A stretch of 64,000 nucleotides of DNA from positions 5,082,770-5,146,769 of the forward strand of contig NW_027445436.1 of the NCBI RefSeq assembly GCF_035582795.1. Reading direction: 5' to 3'. The first letter of the stretch is position 1. Every line of letters starts with the position of its first letter. Both the position numbers and the translations under genes were made by a program. Below the pieces are notes generated by a model. It was not told the origin of the DNA, searched no databases, and saw only the letters and a program-made list of their open reading frames with translations. The DNA is from Mycteria americana (Eukaryota; Chordata; Aves; Ciconiiformes; Ciconiidae). Below, piece by piece: positions 23,082-31,963 of the stretch.

Positions 23082-23798
23082 TGTGGCGTTGTGCTCCCCC
23101 CCTGCCCCCGCGTAAGCAGTAACCACCAGTGGGAGTCGTCCCGATAGCTGCATCCAGCTTATGCTGGACCTTGAGGACAAATGGCAACAAAGTAGCCAAG
23201 GGCTGCCTGAAGCAGGGATCCAAACGTCTTGCTGATATGCAAATATGACTATAAGTCAATCATCTTACTCCTTAAACAGTGGACAGCCCAGGGCCCGTTG
23301 AGCTCTCCTGCACGGCAGCGGGCTGCACGCCAGGATCTCCCCTTGAGTAGGGACACCTCTCAAGGTTACTCCTCGAGGTTGAGAGATTCCTTGCCACAAC
23401 AGATCCTCGGTAAGTGACTAATAGCATGCTAAACTTTGAAATCTTAGCTAAGTGATATAAAGGATTGATTGCGTATATATATATATAATCCTTTAGACAT
23501 AAACCGTTGACCAAGTCTGGGACTAGGACTGGATTTAGCCGCACCTAGACTCCTCTCTGAGAAGGAGTTTAGAAAGCAAGGGGATCCTTTTCCAAACCTC
23601 ATGACTCAACGGGGGGGGTCTCCCTGAAAGTTTTGTCTGACCCTGTCCTCTATGCAGTAAAGAATCAAGTGTACCTTGCCATGGAATCTTGTTAAACCAC
23701 TGTCGCATTGAACTTTGTTAACTCCCTGTTCTATACCAATAAAGTATATTTTTGCTTCTCTCTTACGAGTGAAGTGCACTCTCACTCCATCCGCGACA
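23082..23798 (+). repeat. Element D 3' LTR
   Basis: TGTGGCGTTGTGCTCC start and CATCCGCGACA end (717 bp). It matches the solo LTR at 24758-25504 in reverse orientation. AATAAAG near 23740 is followed by TTTTTGCTTCTC, a likely poly-A region, and an AG-rich stretch (CACAGGGTGGAG) precedes it as a possible purine tract. Confidence 0.88.
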
Positions 23799-24408
23799 CT
23801 CCTCTACTTGGCAACATAGCTCCTCCAAGACAGCGTACCTCCTACGGGAAAGAAGGCCATCTCTCCCAGCATCGTTGAGACGCCCACTCCCTGTAGCCTG
23901 GGACTTGGAGGGCTGCATCCACCATCTGAAGCTCTGTCTGGGTCAAAGCCTCTGCCCTGGCAGGGGCAGCTGCTCCAACACCTCCTGGAAAAACTGCCCT
24001 GTGGCATTTCACCACCATACCTGAGACTGTTTACACTGGTTTGAATTCAGCTGATGCCCCTTGTTTTGTGCCCTTCTGCACAAATTGCTGCATCTGTTGG
24101 TTGCCTCTGTTGCAAACTTCTGCATCTGGGAGCAGCACTCTGAGAGTGGTGCTCTACACCTGGCTTTTTTATAGGCATGTCCATAGAAGAAGCTAAAAGG
24201 GTGCTTGATGCTCCTTAAATAGGGGGCAGCTGTAATGAACTGTATGGGTATCCTGGGTCAAGGGCAGCAGACAATGTGTGTTAGAAGCTGCTAGAGCTTC
24301 CTCAGGCCCATACCATTGTGACTCCCCTTAACTTGTCCTTACCTGGCAGCAGCAGGCACACTCAAGTTTCTCACAAGGTTCACACGAGTTCCTCCCTTCC
24401 CATTTATC
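23799..24408. other. Unclassified sequence, no gene seen
   Basis: GC-moderate sequence without recognisable coding or repeat signature between the element D LTR and a CTTC microsatellite. Confidence 0.4.
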
Positions 24409-24464
24409 TTCCTTCCTTCCTTCCTTCCTTCCTTCCTTCCTTCCTTCCTTCCTTCCTTCCTTCC
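24409..24464. repeat. (CTTC)n microsatellite
   Basis: About 14 uninterrupted CTTC units, then a degenerate extension to 24495, directly abutting the LTR that begins at 24496. Confidence 0.95.
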
Positions 24465-24495
24465 GTTTTTACTCCTTCCATCTTTCCTTCCTTCC

Positions 24496-25809
24496 TGTAC
24501 TGGTTTTGGCTGGGACAGAGTTAATTTTCTTCATAGTAGCTGGTATGGGGCTATGTTTTGGATTTGTGCTGAAAACAGTGTTGATAACACAGGGATGTTT
24601 TAGTTATTGCTGAGCAGTGCTTACACAGAGTCAAGGCCTTTTCTGCTCCTCAGACTGCTCCACCAGCAAGTAGGCTGGGGGTGCACAAGAAGTTGGGAGG
24701 GGATACAAGTGGGACAGCTGACCCCCAACTGACCAAAGGGATATTCCATACCATATGTGTCGCGGATGGAGTGAGCGTGTACTTCACTCGTTAGAGAGAA
24801 GTAAAAATATAGTTTATTGATACAGAATAGGGAGTTAACAAAGTTCAATGCGACAGTGTTTTAACAAGATTCGATGGCGAGGTGCACTCGATTATTTACT
24901 GCATAGAGGACAGGGTCAGACAAAACTGTCAGGGAGACCCTCCCGTTGAGTCATGAGGTTTGGAAAAGGATCCCCTTGCTTTCTAAACTCCTTCTCAGAG
25001 AGGAGTCTAGGTGCGGCTAAATCCAGTCCTAGTCCCAGACTTGGTCAACGGTTTATGTCTAAAGGATTATATATATATATACGCAATCAATCCTTTATAT
25101 CACTTAGCTAAGATTTCAAAGTTTAGCATGCTATTAGTCACTTACGGAGGATCTGTTGTGGCAAGGAATCTCTCAACCTCGAGGAGTAACCTTGAGAGGC
25201 GTCCCTGCTCAAGGGGAGATCCTGGCGTGCAGCCCGCTGCCGTGCAGGAGAGCTCAAAGGGCTCTTGGGCTGCTCACTATTTATGGGGGATAAGATGATT
25301 GACCCATAGTCATATTTGCATGCTGACCACAGGTTTTAGTTTCTTCGGTGGGTGCATTGCACAATAGCCCTAGGCTATTGTGTTGTTATCTGTCTCCTGA
25401 ATCCACTTTGACCAGATGCATCCATTACAATCACCACTGGTGGTTATCACCTAAGCAGGGTTGCAGGAGATAAAGGTCAGGGGCGGGGGAAGCACACCGT
25501 CACAATATGACATCATGTTCAGCAATAAAAAGGGGGGGGGAGTTTGCCGGGGATGCCATTGCTTGGGGACTGGCTGGGCATCGGTTGGCTGGTGGTGAGC
25601 AATTGTTTGGGGTTTTTTTTTTTGCATCTCTTTTTAAATTGGTTTTGGGGTTGGTTTTTTTTTTTTTTTTACTTATTAAATTGTCTTTATTTCAACCCTG
25701 TAGTTTTCTCACTTTTACTCCTCCGATTCTCTCCCCCATCCCACTGGGAGGGGGGAGTGAGCAAGCACCTGCGTGGTGCTTAGCTGCCTATCAGGGTTAA
25801 ACCACAACA
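24496..25809 (+). repeat. Element L 5' LTR, split by a solo LTR
   Basis: The LTR parts are 24496-24757 (starts TGTACTGGTTTTGGCTGG) and 25505-25809 (ends AACCACAACA). Without the 747-bp insert and its 5-bp duplication the LTR is about 560 bp, like 6904-7466. It is followed by a primer-binding site at 25818. Confidence 0.9.
24758..25504 (-). mobile_element. Solo LTR of the element D family
   Basis: TG...CA ends and 747 bp. Flanked by perfect 5-bp copies of ATATG (24753-24757 and 25505-25509). On the minus strand it starts TGTGACGGTGTGCTTCCC and ends CATCCGCGACA, like 23082-23798. No internal sequence is present, so it is a solo LTR formed by LTR-LTR recombination. Confidence 0.93.
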
Positions 25810-25817
25810 GTCCTTTT

Positions 25818-25835
25818 TGGCACTCAACGTGGGGT
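25818..25835 (+). other. Primer-binding site, tRNA-Lys-like
   Basis: TGGCACTCAACGTGGGGT, close to the known Lys1,2 primer site pattern TGGCGCCCAACGTGGGGC, eight bases after the LTR end. Confidence 0.8.
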
Positions 25836-26017
25836 TCGAAGGGTTTGAGATAACGACAGATTTGACCAGAGCATATTAGAGGGAACTTATAATTTTTATA
25901 CCTGTGTAACTGTTGCTGGTTGTGATGTTGACTTATTTGTTCTCGACATTGGTTTATTTGTTCCCTTATCTGATCTATGCCATGCTCCCTTTTTTGCTGT
26001 AGATCAAATTTGAAAGC

Positions 26018-26536
26018 TTGTTAAAGGCTGTTTTTGGCTTTTGCAGTTTGCTGTGCTGTGTAGCACTTGGTTTTGTTTTACCTGGGAGAACTATGATAAA
26101 AGCACTGGTCTTGAGCCTAATCTGGTATTTGGACCTTGCATTGCTGTTATCCCTGTACTTTGGGAACCATCTCATGGAGACAATTAACAATTGCGCTTTT
26201 TCCCTTTTCTCCTCCGAGAGCCAATTTGTAGAGGAAACAAAGAATGGCACCTTCCTCTTCTTCTCCTGTGGGGTAGGTGTTTTCTGCCTTGTTACAATAA
26301 CTCTTCAGTATCTTGAACATCCTTGGGTAACCAAAATACTCCTATCGGTACTTCTCAATAATATTGTTTTGTCTTTTTCTAAGGTTAACCAACTATTTAG
26401 GAATATCACCCAGGGATATACTCCGAGGCAGTGTGGTTATGGGTGGCAAGGTGTGGGAGAATATGAGCAGGTACTGAGAATGGTTGTCACCTCTGATGGT
26501 CTGGGACTTCACCCCCGAACAAGTGTGGGATCCTGA
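26018..26536 (+). CDS. Hydrophobic 172-aa open frame in element L leader
   Basis: Not recognised as a known family. The frame is fully open and carries about four hydrophobic stretches: VFGFCSLLCCVALGFVLP (near residue 5), ALVLSLIWYLDLALLLSLYF (30-50), FLFFSCGVGVFCLVTITLQY (80-100) and ILLSVLLNNIVLSF (110-125). A multi-pass membrane protein would look like this. It sits between the primer site and the gag-like region, where retroviruses rarely encode such a protein. It could be chance in a T-rich leader. The surrounding pol has several stops while this frame has none, which makes it worth testing against other copies of the family. Confidence 0.35.
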   Translation: MLKAVFGFCSLLCCVALGFVLPGRTMIKALVLSLIWYLDLALLLSLYFGNHLMETINNCAFSLFSSESQFVEETKNGTFLFFSCGVGVFCLVTITLQYLEHPWVTKILLSVLLNNIVLSFSKVNQLFRNITQGYTPRQCGYGWQGVGEYEQVLRMVVTSDGLGLHPRTSVGS

Positions 26537-27130
26537 TGAAGTGATAGAATGTTTGAAAAAAAGGATGCCCTCACCCTGGCTATTCCAAAGAGACACAACT
26601 TCTCGCACTGTGCTGGGGCCTGGCCTATGCCTACCGAGCACTATTCAGCACTATTCAGCACCCTCAAGGGGAAGAGAGGGTCTCAGGATCTGAAAACATA
26701 CCAAAAGACGCTATGGCTAAACCAGAGACCCAACCCTCGACTATATCAAGAAGAAACAATGGAAGCAGAGGTCAACTTGTTTAGTAAGGGAGGAAGAAGC
26801 TTCTCCTAAGAGGGAGCAGGAGAAAGAATCAGAAGAGACAACCTCTTCTGCAGCAGAGCAGTTACAAGAACAGGAGGGGGAAGGGACTGAAATCATAAAC
26901 GAGTCAGAAACCTCCCTATCCCCAGTTTCTGCTCCAGTTTCTATGGGGCAATACCCCAGACAGTGTAGAATGGCTGATCTTACTTCTGACCCTAATGAAG
27001 GCACTTCTGGTATGCAGTTATGAGAATCAAGTAATGAATACTCTGACCAGCAATAAAGAGGCCCTGCCTCCGGCCAGGCGGAGGAAAGGGACATACGGGT
27101 TTACTGGACTGTGTGGGTTTGATGGCCTGG
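26494..27130 (+). pseudogene. Element L gag-like region
   Basis: Short frames in two phases: VWDFTPEQVWDPDEVIECL (from about 26495), then MPTEHYSALFSTLKGKRG and an acidic, Glu/Ser-rich stretch (about 26800-26990). No major homology region or CCHC knuckle is visible. It is called gag-like by position only, upstream of the protease. Confidence 0.45.
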
Positions 27131-28302
27131 CACATCAGCCCCATGGGAGTATAAAGCTCTGGTGGACACCCGTGCACAGTGTAATCTCATGCCATCAGGT
27201 TACAAAGGGGCAGAATCCATCTGTATTTCTGGAGTGACAGGAGGATCCCAACAGTTGTCTGTATTGGAGGCTGAGGTAAGCCTAACTGGGAATGAGTGGC
27301 AAATGACCTATTTGAACTGGCCCGGAGGCCCCTTGTATCCTTGGCATAGACTACCTCAGGAGAGGGTACTTCAAAGACCCAAAAGGGTACCAGTGGGCTT
27401 TTGATATAGCTGCCTTGAGTACAGAGAAGATTAAACAGCTGTCTAGCTTGCCTTGTCTCTCAGAGGATCCTTCTGTTGTGGGGTTGCTGCGGGTTAAAGA
27501 ACAGCAGGTGCCAATTGCCACCATGACAGTGCACCGGCAACAATATCGCACCAACCCAGACTCCCTGGTTCCTATCCATAAGCTGATTCGATGACTGGAG
27601 AGCCAAGGAGTGATCAGCAAGACTCACTCACCATTTAATAGTTCCATACGGCCAGTGCAAAAGTCTGACGGTGGATGGAGGCTAACAGTGGAATATTGTG
27701 GCCTGAATGAAGTCACACTGCCGCTGAGTGCTGCTGTACTGGACATGCTAGAACTCCAATATGAACTGGAGTCATAGGCAGCCAAGCGGTAGGCCACAAC
27801 TGATATTGCCAATGCATTTTTGCTCTATCCCTTTGGCAGCAGAGTGCAGGCCACAGTTTGTTTTCACATGGAGGGGTGTCCAATACACCTGGAATCGACT
27901 GCCCCAGGGGTGGAAACACAGCCCTACCATTTGCCATGGACTGATATAGACTGCATTGGAACAGGGTGAAGCCTGAACACCTGCAATATATTGATGACAT
28001 CGTTGTGTGGGCCAACGCAGCGGAGGAAGTGTTTGAGAAAGGGAAAAGAAAAATCCAGATTCTTCTGAAAGCTGGTTTTGCCATAAAACAAAGTAAGGTC
28101 AAAGGACCTGCACAGGAGATCCAGTTTTTAGGAATAAAATGGCAAGGTGGGCGTCGTCATATCCCAATGGATATGATGAGTAAAATAACAGCTCCACCAA
28201 CTAACAAAAAAACCCCACAAGCTTTCTTAGGCGTTGTGGGTTTTTGGAGAATGCATATTCCAAATTACAGTCTGATCATAAGCCCTGTCTATCAAGACAC
28301 AG
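27131..28302 (+). pseudogene. Element L protease and reverse transcriptase
   Basis: The protease begins with LVDTRAQCNLMPSGYKGAES near 27155, where the active-site Gly is replaced (DTR). The RT follows, with IHKLIR-stop, ISKTHSPFNSSIRPVQKSDG, a degraded first catalytic segment (ATTDIANAFF), LPQGWKHSPTICHG and an intact YIDD (near 27990), then FLGIKWQGGRRHIPMD and FLGVVGFWRMHIPNYS. Stops occur near 27590, 27775 and 27790, and a frameshift near 27950. The frame is severed by CR1 at 28303 before RNase H. It is inactive. Confidence 0.85.
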
Positions 28303-29377
28303 AATCACAGAATGGTTGAGGTTGGAAGGGAGCTTTGGAGGTCATCTAGTCCAACCCCCCCTGCTCAAACAGTGCCATTTAGAGCAGGTTGCTCAGGACT
28401 GTGTCCAGACAGCTTTTTAATATCTCCAAGGAGGGGAACTCCACAACCTCCCTGGGAAACCTGCTTCACTGCTCAGTCACCCTCAACAGTAATAAAGTGT
28501 TTCCTGATGTTCAGGCGGAACCTCCTGTGTTTCCATTTGTGCCCATTGCCTCTTGTCCTGCCACTGGGCACCACTGAAAAGAGCCTGGCTCCTTCTTCTT
28601 TGCACCCTCCCTTCAGATATTTCTATAAGTTGATGAGATTCCCCCGAGCCTTCTCTTCTCTAGGCTAAACAGTCCCAGCTCTCTCAGCCTTTCCTTGTAT
28701 AACAGATGCTCCTCCTGTCCCTTAATCATCTTTGTGGCCCTTTGTTGGAATCCCTCCAGTATGTCCATGTCTCTTGTACTCAGGAGCACAGAACTGGACA
28801 CAGGACTCCAGGTGTGGCCTCACCAGTGCTGAGGAGAGGGGAAGGATCACCTCCCTCGACCTTCTGGCAATATTTTGCCTAATGCAGCCCAGGATACCAT
28901 TAGCCGCCTTTGCAGCAAGGGCACATTGCTGGCCAATGTTCAACCTGGTGTCCACCAGGACCCCCAGGTCCTTTTCTGCAAAGCTGCTTGCCAGCCAGGT
29001 GGCCCCCAGCATATATTGGTGCCTGGGGTTGTTCCTCCCCAGGTGCAGGACTTGACACTTCCCCTTGTTGAACTGCATGAGGTTCCTGTCAGCCCATTTC
29101 TCCAGCCTGTCCAGGTCCCTCTGGATGGCAGCATGACCCTCTGGTGTATCCACCACTCCTCCCATTTTTGGGTCATCAGCAAACTTGTTGAGGGTACACT
29201 CTGCCCCATCATCCAGATCATTAATGAAGATGTTGAACAGGATTGGACCCAGTGTTGACCCCTGGGGTATACCCCTACTTACTGGCCTCCAACTAGACTT
29301 TGTGTCACTGATCACCACCCTCTGGGCCCAGCCGTTCAGACAGTTTTCCACCCATCTCACTGTCTGCTTATGCAGCC
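28303..29377 (-). mobile_element. CR1 LINE fragment (RT end and 3' UTR)
   Basis: The 3' tail on the plus strand is CACAGAATCACAGAATGG, then GTTGAGGTTGGAAGGGAGC, a subfamily distinct from 8167-11905. The minus frame 28722-29360 holds [13 protein letters not shown] sequence, [20 protein letters not shown] and an intact FADD, then the C-terminal segments. It is 5'-truncated at about 29377 and inserted at the broken end of element L pol. Confidence 0.92.
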
Positions 29378-29415
29378 CATAAAAAATGTGTTTGTAAATG
29401 TTTCCAGGGTTGTCA

Positions 29416-29612
29416 TGGACAAGTTGGAAGTGCCATCAAAGCAAGAGGTCTCGGGACTTTCTTTTAAGGCTTTTTCTTTGAATATAAGCAAGAGAGCCAT
29501 GTCACGCCCCCAGAGGGAAGGTCCGCCCCAGCCCTGTAAAAGACAAAGGAAGTGGGGTGCCAGACAACAGTCTGACCAGGACAGGAAGAAGAAAAAGAAC
29601 AAGCCAGGCTGA
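29416..29612 (+). CDS. Small basic protein frame upstream of capsid
   Basis: A 65-residue frame from ATG 29416 with a strongly basic C-terminus ([20 protein letters not shown]). It precedes the capsid-like start at 29690 by about 80 bases. Basic core or condensing proteins are common among adenovirus-related and Polinton-like elements, but no family was recognised; this is a position-based guess. Confidence 0.3.
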
Positions 29613-29689
29613 ACTGTGCAAAAGAAACAGAAATCCCAGAGAAAGAGGTCCCGTTCTACCGCTAGAAAAGGAAATATATTTTAAAACGG

Positions 29690-30110
29690 ATGGTTTCCGT
29701 TCATGGCTGTTCAGAAGAATGTACCAAATTCGAGCTGGATTTGTTTGAAGTGTCCCTGACACAGACCAGCAGTGACAAGAGCTGGGCAGCAGGAAGCAGT
29801 CATGCTGGATGGTGTTGGTAATCAGGGGTTTAGACAATGCTTGGCTCTGACGGCCCAGAGTAGGAGGATTGAACTATTGGGACCTCTCCACAGCGATCTG
29901 TTCTTTCAGTGCAAGCTTTTGTTGAATGGTGTGGATGTAAAAATTAAGCTGAATCCACAACAAAGTTAGCTTTTGTTTGATGAGCTCCCCAGCAGCAGGA
30001 GCCTGCAAGCTGGTTATTACCTATTCCTCACTGGTTTTGAAGAAGGTGCAGTGGTGCCTGGAGTGCCTCTGGGGCACGCTAAGGCATTACTCATAGTGGG
30101 CATGGAAGTG
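29690..30110 (+). pseudogene. Major capsid protein remnant (Polinton/adintovirus-like)
   Basis: Three pieces in different frames. (1) 29690-29821, from ATG, includes CTKFELDLFEVSLTQTSS, the typical N-terminal DLF...TQTS signature, and ends in a stop. (2) About 29862-29960: RRIELLGPLHSDLFFQCKLL, then LNGVDVKIKL. (3) 29971-30092: FCLMSSPAAGACK, then LVLKKVQ and, after another shift, VPLGHAKALL. The middle of the capsid gene (normally several hundred codons in all) is mostly deleted between pieces 1 and 2. The assignment rests on the order of these motifs, which fits the family also annotated as F54H12.2-like. Confidence 0.72.
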
Positions 30111-30114
30111 AATT

Positions 30115-30515
30115 ATTACAGAACCCAGGCCAGCAATGGTCTTCCTGGTTTTCAAGATAAGTTGACGAGTGAGTTGCTGCCATATGAGCACATTATGGAA
30201 TTTGTGTCATCAGGGCCCGAACCCTACAGCTACTTGCAGTCTGGTGGAAAGTGTTGCTTAAAGGCTAAAGTTATCACTCTAAATACAAAAAAAAGAGAAA
30301 AGATCAATTTTCAGGCACTGAGGGATCTTGGCTTGGATTATGGCATAAACCCAGACAGTGATGACCCTAAAAAGATCATGACAGAGCAGTGCTCTATTTT
30401 CAGGAACAAGCAGAAGTGGGCAACAGAAACCAGGCCCCTCTGGAAGATGTAGAAGGTGGTCTATGACAAAAGAGTACTGACTAAAAAATTTAAAAGCCTC
30501 CCCTACAGTTTTTGA
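30115..30515 (+). pseudogene. Protein-primed DNA polymerase B C-terminus
   Basis: The frame 29973-30452 runs from the capsid remnant into LTSELLPYEHIMEFVSSGPE, then PYSYLQSGGKCCLKAKVITL and a low-conservation stretch. After a TAG at 30450 the same frame gives VVYDKRVLTKKFKSLPYSF and a TGA near 30513. The EFVS-GP-x2-Y-Y and YDKRVL...PYGF-like blocks are the C-terminal signature of Polinton/adintovirus PolB. The exonuclease and palm motifs (upstream in a full gene) are absent. The direct join to capsid sequence implies a deletion or rearrangement near 30115-30150. Confidence 0.68.
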
Positions 30516-30523
30516 TCCTGGGC

Positions 30524-30958
30524 ATGTGCTGGAAGCACCCTTTTTCTGCTGTTCTGATGGGGCCTAGCAACTTTGGGAACAGTTATTTTGTAAAATGTCT
30601 TTTGGAGAATGCTTGCTGTCCGTTATGCTTGAGAATATTGTGTGGTGTTACAGTTGTTGGCAACCACTGAGCATCAGGAAATGCTCTGTAAATGTCCTTT
30701 TATCAAATTTGTGGAGGACTTACCTGTGAGTGATAACCATTGATTTTCCCCCTAATAAAGTAAATATGGTTGTGATCGATGATTTGATGAACTCCGCTTG
30801 TGAGAGTGATGAAATTGAGAAAGCTTTTACTAAGTATGTGCTTCACAGGAACATGATGTCCCAGTGTCTGAAGAGTAACCTTTCCCACCTGGAGCTGTTG
30901 ATCCAATCCTCCCCCCGGCAGAGGAAAGCAATACTCTGCACTGCTTCTGATGACATGA
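30524..30958 (+). pseudogene. FtsK/HerA-type packaging ATPase remnant
   Basis: It starts MCWKHPFSAVLMGPSNFGNS followed by YFVKCLLEN (30524-30610), the position and neighbourhood of a Walker A loop in which the invariant Lys is now Asn. After several stops another frame gives NKVNMVVIDDLMNSA (Walker B, 30766-30795) and AFTKYVLHRNMMSQCL (about 30822-30870). The domain order agrees with the A32-like genome packaging ATPase of Polintons and adintoviruses. The end is lost at the LTR beginning at 30959. Confidence 0.68.
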
Positions 30959-31963
30959 TGTGCTGGGTTGACCCTGGCTGGACACCAGGTGCCCACCAAA
31001 GCTGCTCTATTACTCCCCCTCCTCAGCTGGACAGGGGAGAGAAAATATAACGAACGGCTTGTGTGTCAAGATAAGGACAGGGAGATCACTCAGCAATTAC
31101 TATCATGGGCAAAACAGGCTCGACTTGGGGAAATTAATTTAATTTATTACCAATTAACGACAGAGTAGGGTAATGAGAAAATAAAAACTAAATCTTAAAA
31201 CACCTTCCCCCCACCCCTCCCTTCTTCCTGGGCCTTAACTTTACTCCCTAATTCTCTACCTCCTCCCCCCAAGCAGCACAGGGGGACGGGGAATGGGGGT
31301 TGCGGTCAGTTCATCACACATTGTTTCTGCCACTCCTTCCTCAGGGGGAGGACTCCTCACACTCTTCCCCTGCTGCAGCATGGGGTCCCTCCCATGGGAG
31401 ACAGTCCTCCATGAACTTCTCCAACGTGAGTCCTTCCCACAGGCTGCATTTCTTCACGAACTGCTCCAGCGTAGGTCCTTTCCATGGGGTCACAGCCTCC
31501 TTCGGGCACATCTACCTGCTCCAGCTTGGGGTCCTCCATGGACTGCAGGTGGATATCTGCTTCACTGTTAACCTCCATGGGCTGCAGGGGGACAGCCTGC
31601 CTCACCATGGTCTTCACCATGGGCTGCAGGGGAATATGCTCTGGCGCCTGGAGCACCTCCTCCCCCTCCTTCTTCACTGACCTTGGTGTCTGCAGAGTTG
31701 TTTCTCTGACATATTCTCACTCCTCTCTCCGGCTGCAGTTGCTGTTGCACAGCAACTTTTTCCCCTTCTTAAATATGTTATTACAGAGGCGCTACCACCA
31801 TTGCTGATTGGCTCGGCCTTGGCCAGCGGCGGGTCCGTCTTGGAGCCAGCTGGTATTGGACATAAGACCCTATTGGACATAGGTGAAGCTTCTAGCAGCT
31901 TCTCACAGAAGCCACCCCTGTAGCCCCCCCACTACCAAAACCTTGCCATGCAAACCCAATACA
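30959..31963 (-). mobile_element. 1.0-kb LTR, solo
   Basis: TG...CA ends. On the minus strand it starts TGTATTGGGTTTGCATGG and ends in AACCCAGCACA. It shares its ends and several blocks (for example AAATTAATTTAATTTATTAC) with the shorter relative at 40698-41082. It has a coding-free interior with Pro/Leu-rich chance frames. No target duplication could be matched (CATGA against GAGAG). Confidence 0.75.

Larger units (their letters stand above)
20086..23798 (+). mobile_element. Element D: 3' half of an ERV
   Basis: Integrase end, env and a 3' LTR in plus orientation. The 5' half is lost at the junction with element A (20085/20086). No gag, protease, RT or 5' LTR of this family is present in the window, although a solo LTR (24758-25504) and a fragment (34697-34878) of the same LTR family are. 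Confidence 0.85.
24496..28302 (+). mobile_element. Element L: 5' part of an ERV with Lys-type primer site
   Basis: 5' LTR, primer site, an unusual hydrophobic frame, a gag-like region, protease and RT, ended by a CR1 at 28303. The Lys-type primer site is typical of betaretrovirus-like (class II) ERVs, while the 5-bp duplication at the 6904 relative and the RT spelling (WNRLPQGWKHSPTICHGL) look more ERVL-like, so the class is left open. The remainder of pol and the 3' LTR are absent here. Confidence 0.82.
29378..30958 (+). mobile_element. Decayed Polinton/adintovirus-type DNA element
   Basis: Three independent signatures of large self-synthesising DNA elements lie on the same strand: double-jelly-roll major capsid fragments (29690-30110), the C-terminal end of a protein-primed family-B DNA polymerase (about 30120-30515) and a packaging ATPase (30524-30960). 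A small basic frame precedes them. No integrase, protease or terminal inverted repeat is recognisable. The left limit is CR1 and the right limit an LTR, so the original size is unknown. Polinton and adintovirus origins cannot be separated on this evidence. Confidence 0.72.

Noticed and set aside
31293-31880. Several Leu/Pro-rich frames near 31.3-31.9 kb
   Set aside because: They lie within the 1.0-kb LTR and have no domain; chance frames in GC-rich LTR DNA.
30959-31963. 5-bp target duplication for the 1.0-kb LTR
   Set aside because: Flanks CATGA and GAGAG do not match; not claimed.
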